Below are positions 36,454 to 41,270 of a stretch of DNA of 41,270 bases, one piece after another. The stretch is from Comamonadaceae bacterium (GTDB lineage: Bacteria > Pseudomonadota > Gammaproteobacteria > Burkholderiales > Burkholderiaceae_C): positions 1 to 41,270 of the forward strand of contig CANBTQ010000003.1 of assembly GCA_947372425.1 (NCBI GenBank). The letters run 5' to 3'. The position numbers and the translations under genes were made by a program. The notes under the pieces were generated by a model. That model worked only from the letters and a program-made list of their open reading frames with translations. It was not told the DNA's origin and did not search any database. The first letter of the stretch is position 1; every line of letters begins with the position of its first letter.

Positions 36454-37176
36454 CTACTTGAGTTGAACCCCTCCGGAGACCGTCACGACCACCAAAGATT
36501 TGCCACTCTCCAGCGGCACCGGCGCGGCGTCCGCTGCCATGGCGCGCACACCCAGGGCCATCATGCGCGGCTGCGGGCCGGCAAAGCCGTCGGCCACTGC
36601 CACGTTGACATCGCGCAGGCTGTAGTCCGCAAAGCCGAAGCCCCTTGCAATCTCACCCGCCTTGCGCCGGAAGCCCTCAATCGCCAGGGCCTGGGCCCGG
36701 GTCTCCAGTTGGTCGCGGCTGGTGCGGCTCAGCCCGAAACTGATGCCGCTGATCACAAGGGAACGGGCCCGGGCCGCCGCCGCACTGATGCGCGAGAAGT
36801 CACTGCCCTCCAGAACCAGCTCGGTGCTGCCAAGCCAGCCGCTGATCTTGCCGTCCTTGCCATAGCGCTGCTGCAAGCCGAAGGCGCCGCTGCGCACCTC
36901 CAGCAGGCCGGGTTGCGCCGTCTTCTTGAGCTCGGGCAGGGCCGCATCCAGCGCCTCGCGCAGTTGCTGCTGCACCGCGGCGGCTTCACTGCCTTCACGG
37001 CTGACCGACAGCGTGAGGGTGAGCCAGTCCTGGGCCGCCTCCACCGTGCCGCTGGCCGAGAGTTGCACCACATTACGCGGCTCGGTGGAGGCGGCAGGCT
37101 GAGCCGATGCGACTGCGGAGCCCAGGACCAGACTGGTGGCCAAGATCCAAGGGCCCAGGGGAATGGTTGCGAACAT
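36454..37176 (-). CDS. SIMPL-domain (DUF541) periplasmic protein
   Basis: Signal peptide; VQLSASGTVEAAQDWLTLTLSVSREGSEAAAVQQQLREALDAAL and C-terminal LVVVTVSGGVQL, typical DUF541/SIMPL. Confidence 0.87.
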   Translation of the reverse strand: MFATIPLGPWILATSLVLGSAVASAQPAASTEPRNVVQLSASGTVEAAQDWLTLTLSVSREGSEAAAVQQQLREALDAALPELKKTAQPGLLEVRSGAFGLQQRYGKDGKISGWLGSTELVLEGSDFSRISAAAARARSLVISGISFGLSRTSRDQLETRAQALAIEGFRRKAGEIARGFGFADYSLRDVNVAVADGFAGPQPRMMALGVRAMAADAAPVPLESGKSLVVVTVSGGVQLK

Positions 37177-37194
37177 CTGCGTAGCTCCTGCTTC

Positions 37195-37476
37195 TTACCT
37201 GTCTTTACCGGGTGCCTCGGGGCGCTGCTGGCGCAGTTGCTGGCGCAGTTCCGCCCTGGCCTGCGGGCTCAGTTGGCGGTTTTCTGCGGGGGCATCGGCC
37301 ACCGGCAGCAGCAAGGCCTCGCGCAAATCCTCGCGTCGCTTTTGCCGTTTGGCCTGCTCCAACTGCGCCGATTCCGCCTCGGTAAAAAACCGCGGTTTGG
37401 GGCGTGCGTCCTGCGCCAGGGCCGCTACGGCAAGGGCCAGCACGGGAAGCAGGATGGCAATAGGGCGCGAAGACAT
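37195..37476 (-). CDS. Small predicted secreted, charged (Arg/Gln-rich) hypothetical protein
   Basis: 93 aa with N-terminal signal-like segment (MSSRPIAILLPVLALAVAALAQDA), highly charged C-terminus, 18 bp upstream of the SIMPL gene on the same strand. Confidence 0.65.
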   Translation of the reverse strand: MSSRPIAILLPVLALAVAALAQDARPKPRFFTEAESAQLEQAKRQKRREDLREALLLPVADAPAENRQLSPQARAELRQQLRQQRPEAPGKDR

Positions 37477-37545
37477 AGAGGTTCAACGGCAGTGCGTGGA
37501 GAGTTGATGACATTGTCGACAGTGCAAGCAGCCAGCGACGCGCTT

Positions 37546-37625
37546 ATTTGTAACATAGTGTCAAACTCGGCACCGCGCTGTGCGCAGGCACATGGCATCC
37601 GCGCAAAATCAGCACTGTTACAAAT
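37546..37625. promoter_or_regulatory. Interrupted inverted repeat ATTTGTAACA..GTG / CACTGTTACAAAT upstream of the OmpR-like gene
   Basis: 37546-37560 ATTTGTAACATAGTG and 37613-37625 CACTGTTACAAAT (reverse complement ATTTGTAACAGTG) in the divergent intergenic region; right copy ends 14 bp before the ATG at 37640. Confidence 0.5.
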
Positions 37626-37639
37626 ACGACGAGGACTCC

Positions 37640-38371
37640 ATGAGCCAATCCCCCGACCGACCCGACAAGATCCTGGTGGTAGATGACGACGCCCGCATTC
37701 GCGATCTGCTCAAGCGCTACCTCACGCAAGAAGGCTTTGACGTGTTGCTGGCTGAAGACGGCAAGTCACTCAACCGCGTGCTGGTGCGGGATACCCCCGA
37801 TCTGATCGTGCTGGACCTGATGATGCCGGGCGAGGACGGACTGTCCATCTGCCGGCGGCTGCGTGCGGCCAATGACCTCACGCCGGTGATCATGCTGACC
37901 GCCAAGGGCGAGGATGTGGACCGCATTGTGGGCCTGGAGGTGGGCGCGGACGATTACCTCGGCAAGCCCTTCAACCCGCGCGAATTGCTGGCGCGTATCC
38001 ACGCGGTGCTGCGCCGGCGTCCCGTGCCGGAGGTGCCGGGCGCTCCCTCGACCGACCAGGAGGTGGTGCGTTTTGGTGTCTTCAGCTTCGACCTGGGTGC
38101 CCGCACCCTGCACAAGGGCGCCGAAGCGCTGACGCTGACCACCGGGGAATTTGCCATGCTCAAGGCGCTGGTGCGCCATCCGCGCACGCCCCTGTCGCGC
38201 GAGAAGCTGGCCCAGCTGTCGCGCGGGCGGGAGTTTGAACCCTTTGACCGCAGCCTGGATGTACAGGTATCGCGCCTGCGCAAGCTGATTGAGACCGACC
38301 CGTCCAACCCGCGCATGATCCAGACCGTGTGGGGCGTGGGCTATGTTTTTGTACCGGAAGACGCTGTGTGA
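37640..38371 (+). CDS. ompR: OmpR-family response regulator
   Basis: Receiver KILVVDDDARIRDLLKRYLTQEGFDVLLAEDG...LIVLDLMMPGEDGLSICRRLR...MLTAKGEDVDRIVGLEVGADDYLGKPFNPRELLARI, wHTH C-terminus TVWGVGYVFVPED. ATG 37640 preferred over the ORF start at 37580. Confidence 0.93.
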   Translation: MSQSPDRPDKILVVDDDARIRDLLKRYLTQEGFDVLLAEDGKSLNRVLVRDTPDLIVLDLMMPGEDGLSICRRLRAANDLTPVIMLTAKGEDVDRIVGLEVGADDYLGKPFNPRELLARIHAVLRRRPVPEVPGAPSTDQEVVRFGVFSFDLGARTLHKGAEALTLTTGEFAMLKALVRHPRTPLSREKLAQLSRGREFEPFDRSLDVQVSRLRKLIETDPSNPRMIQTVWGVGYVFVPEDAV

Positions 38372-39777
38372 CCGCTACCCGGCCGACCGAGTTTGAGGAC
38401 ACCGCGGTCACTTCCGACGAAGCGGTGGAAGCGGAGCCGGGTGCGGGGCCGCGGGGAGAGCTCAGCCTCTTCTGGCGCACCTTCTTCATGATCGCCCTGC
38501 TGTTGCTGGGCAGCATTCTGGCCTGGCTGCAAACGCTGAGGGCCTTTGAGTTTGAGCCACGTGCGGTGCAGACCGCCCGCCAGATGGCCTCGCAGGTCAA
38601 TCTGAGCCGGGCTGCGCTGATCAACGCCGACGCGATCGCCCGCCTGTCACTGCTCAAGACCATGGCGCAGGAGGAAGGGCTGCGCATCATTCCGCGCGAA
38701 AATTCCGATCGCATCGTGCCGGCCGACAAGGACACGCTGACGCAGGACATTGCACGCGAACTGCGCCAGCATCTGGGTGCGGACACGGTGGTGGCCCGGC
38801 AGGTCAACCAGGCCGACGGGTTCTGGATCAGCTTTGAAATGGATGGCGACAGCTACTGGTTTCTCACCAACCTGGAGCGCTTTAACGCAGCGGCCGGCAA
38901 GACCTGGATCATCTGGCTGTTCGTGGCTGCCGGGCTGTCGCTCATGGGTGCGGCCCTGATTGCCGGACTGATCAATCGCCCGCTCAAGGCGCTGTCCTTT
39001 GCCGCCAGCCGGGTGCAGGAAGGCAACTTCAGCGCCAGCCGCCTCGACGAGTCGGTGCACACCAGCGAAATCCGAGAAGTCAACATCGGCTTCAACCGCA
39101 TGGCGCAGCGCCTGTCCAAGCTCGAACAGGACCGGGCCCTGATGCTGGCCGGCATATCGCATGACCTGCGCACCCCGCTGGCACGCCTGCGGCTGGAGGC
39201 CGAACTCAGCGTGGCCGACCTCGAAGCCCGCGCACACATGGCCGCAGACATCGCGCAGCTGGACGCCATCATCGACAAGTTTCTGGACTATGCCCGGCCC
39301 GAAAACGTGGAACTGGTGGCCATGCCGCTGCTGAATATTGCGCAGGCCTGCGCCTATCCGCTGCGCGACCAGGCCGACCTGCAGATCAAGCTCCACATCG
39401 ATGCCGACCTGCAGGTGCTGGCCGACGAGGTGGAGCTGGGCCGCATCCTCTCCAACCTGCTGGAGAATGCCCGCAAATACGGCAAGTCGCCAGACACCGG
39501 CATCGCTCTGATAGAGGTCTCCGCACTGGCCCGGGATCAATGGATCTTCATGCGGGTACGCGACCACGGCATGGGCGTGGCGCCTGACCAGATCGCCAAT
39601 CTGACCAAACCATTCTTCCGCGGTGAAGCGGCCCGCACGGCCGCCAACGGTGCCGGCCTGGGTCTGGCCATTGTGGAAAAAACCGTGCGGCGCATGGGCG
39701 GCGCCTTTGCGCTGCACAACTCCAGCACCGGCGGCCTTTCGGCCAACATCAAGCTGCGGCGGGCACCACCGGCTTGA
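38368..39777 (+). CDS. envZ: EnvZ-like sensor histidine kinase
   Basis: TM segments flanking a short periplasmic region, HAMP ([20 protein letters not shown]), His[21 protein letters not shown], HATPase N/G boxes ([30 protein letters not shown]). GTG start overlaps the response regulator stop (GTGA). Confidence 0.92.
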   Translation: MTATRPTEFEDTAVTSDEAVEAEPGAGPRGELSLFWRTFFMIALLLLGSILAWLQTLRAFEFEPRAVQTARQMASQVNLSRAALINADAIARLSLLKTMAQEEGLRIIPRENSDRIVPADKDTLTQDIARELRQHLGADTVVARQVNQADGFWISFEMDGDSYWFLTNLERFNAAAGKTWIIWLFVAAGLSLMGAALIAGLINRPLKALSFAASRVQEGNFSASRLDESVHTSEIREVNIGFNRMAQRLSKLEQDRALMLAGISHDLRTPLARLRLEAELSVADLEARAHMAADIAQLDAIIDKFLDYARPENVELVAMPLLNIAQACAYPLRDQADLQIKLHIDADLQVLADEVELGRILSNLLENARKYGKSPDTGIALIEVSALARDQWIFMRVRDHGMGVAPDQIANLTKPFFRGEAARTAANGAGLGLAIVEKTVRRMGGAFALHNSSTGGLSANIKLRRAPPA

Positions 39778-40246
39778 AGATCAGCGCCACGGCACGTGCC
39801 TCCATGGCGTGGCCCTCGCCCACCGGCCCCATCTTTTCAGCCGTCTTGGCTTTGACGTTGACCTGGTCCACCGCGATGCCGAGCACCGCTGCGATGCGTT
39901 GCTGCATGGGGCGCTTGAAGGGCGCGAGCTTGGGCGCCTGCGCGACCACGGTGCAATCGACGTTGCTGATCTCATACCCCCGGGCTCGCACCTGGCGCGC
40001 AGCCTCGGCCAGCAGAACGGCCGAATCGGCGCCCTTGAACTGTGCATCGGTATCCGGAAACAGGGTGCCGATATCGCCCAGGGCGGCAGCCCCCAGCAGT
40101 GCATCGGTAATGGCATGCAACAGCGCATCGGCATCCGAGTGGCCCAGCAGGCCCTTGTGAAACGGTATCTCCACACCGCCCAGCATCAGCTTGCGGCCCT
40201 CCACCAGTGCGTGGATGTCCCAGCCTTCTCCGATTCGAATCTGCAT
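39749..40246 (-). CDS. ispF: 2-C-methyl-D-erythritol 2,4-cyclodiphosphate synthase
   Basis: [64 protein letters not shown]...[28 protein letters not shown]. Confidence 0.97.
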   Translation of the reverse strand: MQIRIGEGWDIHALVEGRKLMLGGVEIPFHKGLLGHSDADALLHAITDALLGAAALGDIGTLFPDTDAQFKGADSAVLLAEAARQVRARGYEISNVDCTVVAQAPKLAPFKRPMQQRIAAVLGIAVDQVNVKAKTAEKMGPVGEGHAMEARAVALIFKPVVPAAA

Positions 40247-40271
40247 GCCTCAAGTCCCTGCGAAGCGGGGC

Positions 40272-41270
40272 TTACTTGGCTTGGCGACGTTGTTGCCAGG
40301 CCAGCAATTCACCCACGATACCCTTGCGAAAGGCAACCACACAGAACACAAAAATCGCGCCGATGATCACCGTGACCCATGAGCCTACCCGATCGGCCAG
40401 AAAGTTCTGCAAACCAATGATGGTGAAGGCCCCCACCACCGGCCCGGCGAAGGTGCCCATGCCACCCAGCAGCGTCATCAGCACCACCTCACCGGAGAGT
40501 GACCAGTGCACGTCGGACAGCGTGGCAAAGCCCAGCACTACCGTCTTGACCGATCCGGCCAGCCCGGCAATGGTGGTGGACAGCACAAAGGCCAAGAGCT
40601 TGTAACGGTCCACGTCGTAGCCCAGCGAAATGGCGCGTGGCTCGTTCTCGCGAATCGCCTTGAGGACCTGGCCGTAAGGAGAATGCACGATGCGCACCAC
40701 GCCCAGGAACACGGCGACAAAAATCGCCAGCACCAGGAAGTACATCACGCGGTCGTTGTCCAGCGGCAAGAGGCCCAGGAGCTTGCCACGCGGCACGCCC
40801 TGCAGACCGTCTTCCCCACCCGTGTAGGGCACTTGCAGGCAGATGAAGTAAATCATCTGCGCCATGGCCAGGGTGACCATGGCAAAGTAAATGCCCTGGC
40901 GGCGAATCGCCACCAGCCCCACCAGCAAACCCAGCAGGCCCGCACCCAGGGTGCCAGCCAGCACACCGAACTCGGGCGACCAGCCAGCGCTGCGCACCAG
41001 CCAGCCGGTGACGTAGGCGGCCGAGCCCATGAAGGCGGCGTGGCCAAAAGACAGCAGACCGGTATAGCCCAGCAGCAAATTGAAGGCACAGGCAAAGATG
41101 GCAAAGCACAGCGCATTCATCAAGAACACGGGATACACACCGACAAAGGGCGCGATCACCAGCAAGGCCAGTCCGACCAACCAGAGCGTGCGGCCATGGC
41201 TGGAGGTGGTGGCGGCAGACGCTGACACGCCAGCAGAAGAAACGGCGGAGGAAGAAGCAGGCGCACTCAC
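40272..41270 (-). CDS. Branched-chain amino acid ABC transporter permease (LivM family), possibly 5' truncated by window end
   Basis: LLGYTGLLSFGHAAFMGSAAYVTGWL, multiple TM segments, GGMGTFAGPVVGAFTIIGLQNFL. A GTG codon sits exactly at the window edge. Confidence 0.92.
   Translation of the reverse strand: MSAPASSSAVSSAGVSASAATTSSHGRTLWLVGLALLVIAPFVGVYPVFLMNALCFAIFACAFNLLLGYTGLLSFGHAAFMGSAAYVTGWLVRSAGWSPEFGVLAGTLGAGLLGLLVGLVAIRRQGIYFAMVTLAMAQMIYFICLQVPYTGGEDGLQGVPRGKLLGLLPLDNDRVMYFLVLAIFVAVFLGVVRIVHSPYGQVLKAIRENEPRAISLGYDVDRYKLLAFVLSTTIAGLAGSVKTVVLGFATLSDVHWSLSGEVVLMTLLGGMGTFAGPVVGAFTIIGLQNFLADRVGSWVTVIIGAIFVFCVVAFRKGIVGELLAWQQRRQAK

Overview
The window is a GC-rich chromosomal segment, most likely from a Burkholderiales/Comamonadaceae-type betaproteobacterium; this placement is inferred from gene content and order. 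It carries about 38 convincing protein-coding genes and two tandem tRNA-Lys genes. From left to right: an ABC-F ATPase (5' truncated by the window); an Aer-like PAS-MCP; tRNA-Lys(CTT) and tRNA-Lys(TTT) with an intrinsic terminator; tcdA; cpoB-pal-tolB; and a dense cell-surface glycan (LPS core/O-antigen) locus of about 12 kb (7115-19062). That locus holds several glycosyltransferases, msbA, a polysaccharide deacetylase, a waaL-like ligase, a GT10-type fucosyltransferase-like protein, a HIRRGD-motif protein and an 814-aa protein with two GT4-like modules. Next is a housekeeping block on the minus strand (rng, maf, rlmH, rsfS, nadD, hemF, acyltransferase, purD, yebC). It is followed by a HerA/YjgR-like ATPase, upp, a UPF0303 protein, a large inverted-repeat (BIME-like) intergenic element, relA, an alpha/beta hydrolase, a 3-hydroxybutyrate dehydrogenase, a kinase-HDOD-GAF protein with SIMPL and small secreted neighbours, an OmpR/EnvZ-like two-component system, ispF and a livM-like permease. 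I found no CRISPR array, prophage or transposase. The points most worth follow-up are the variable-looking glycan locus, the two-module GT4 protein, the kinase-HDOD-GAF protein, the ~110-bp inverted-repeat element with compensatory hairpins, the inverted repeat upstream of the response regulator, and the RsfS histone-H1-like tail. No clear-cut unprecedented system could be demonstrated from sequence alone.
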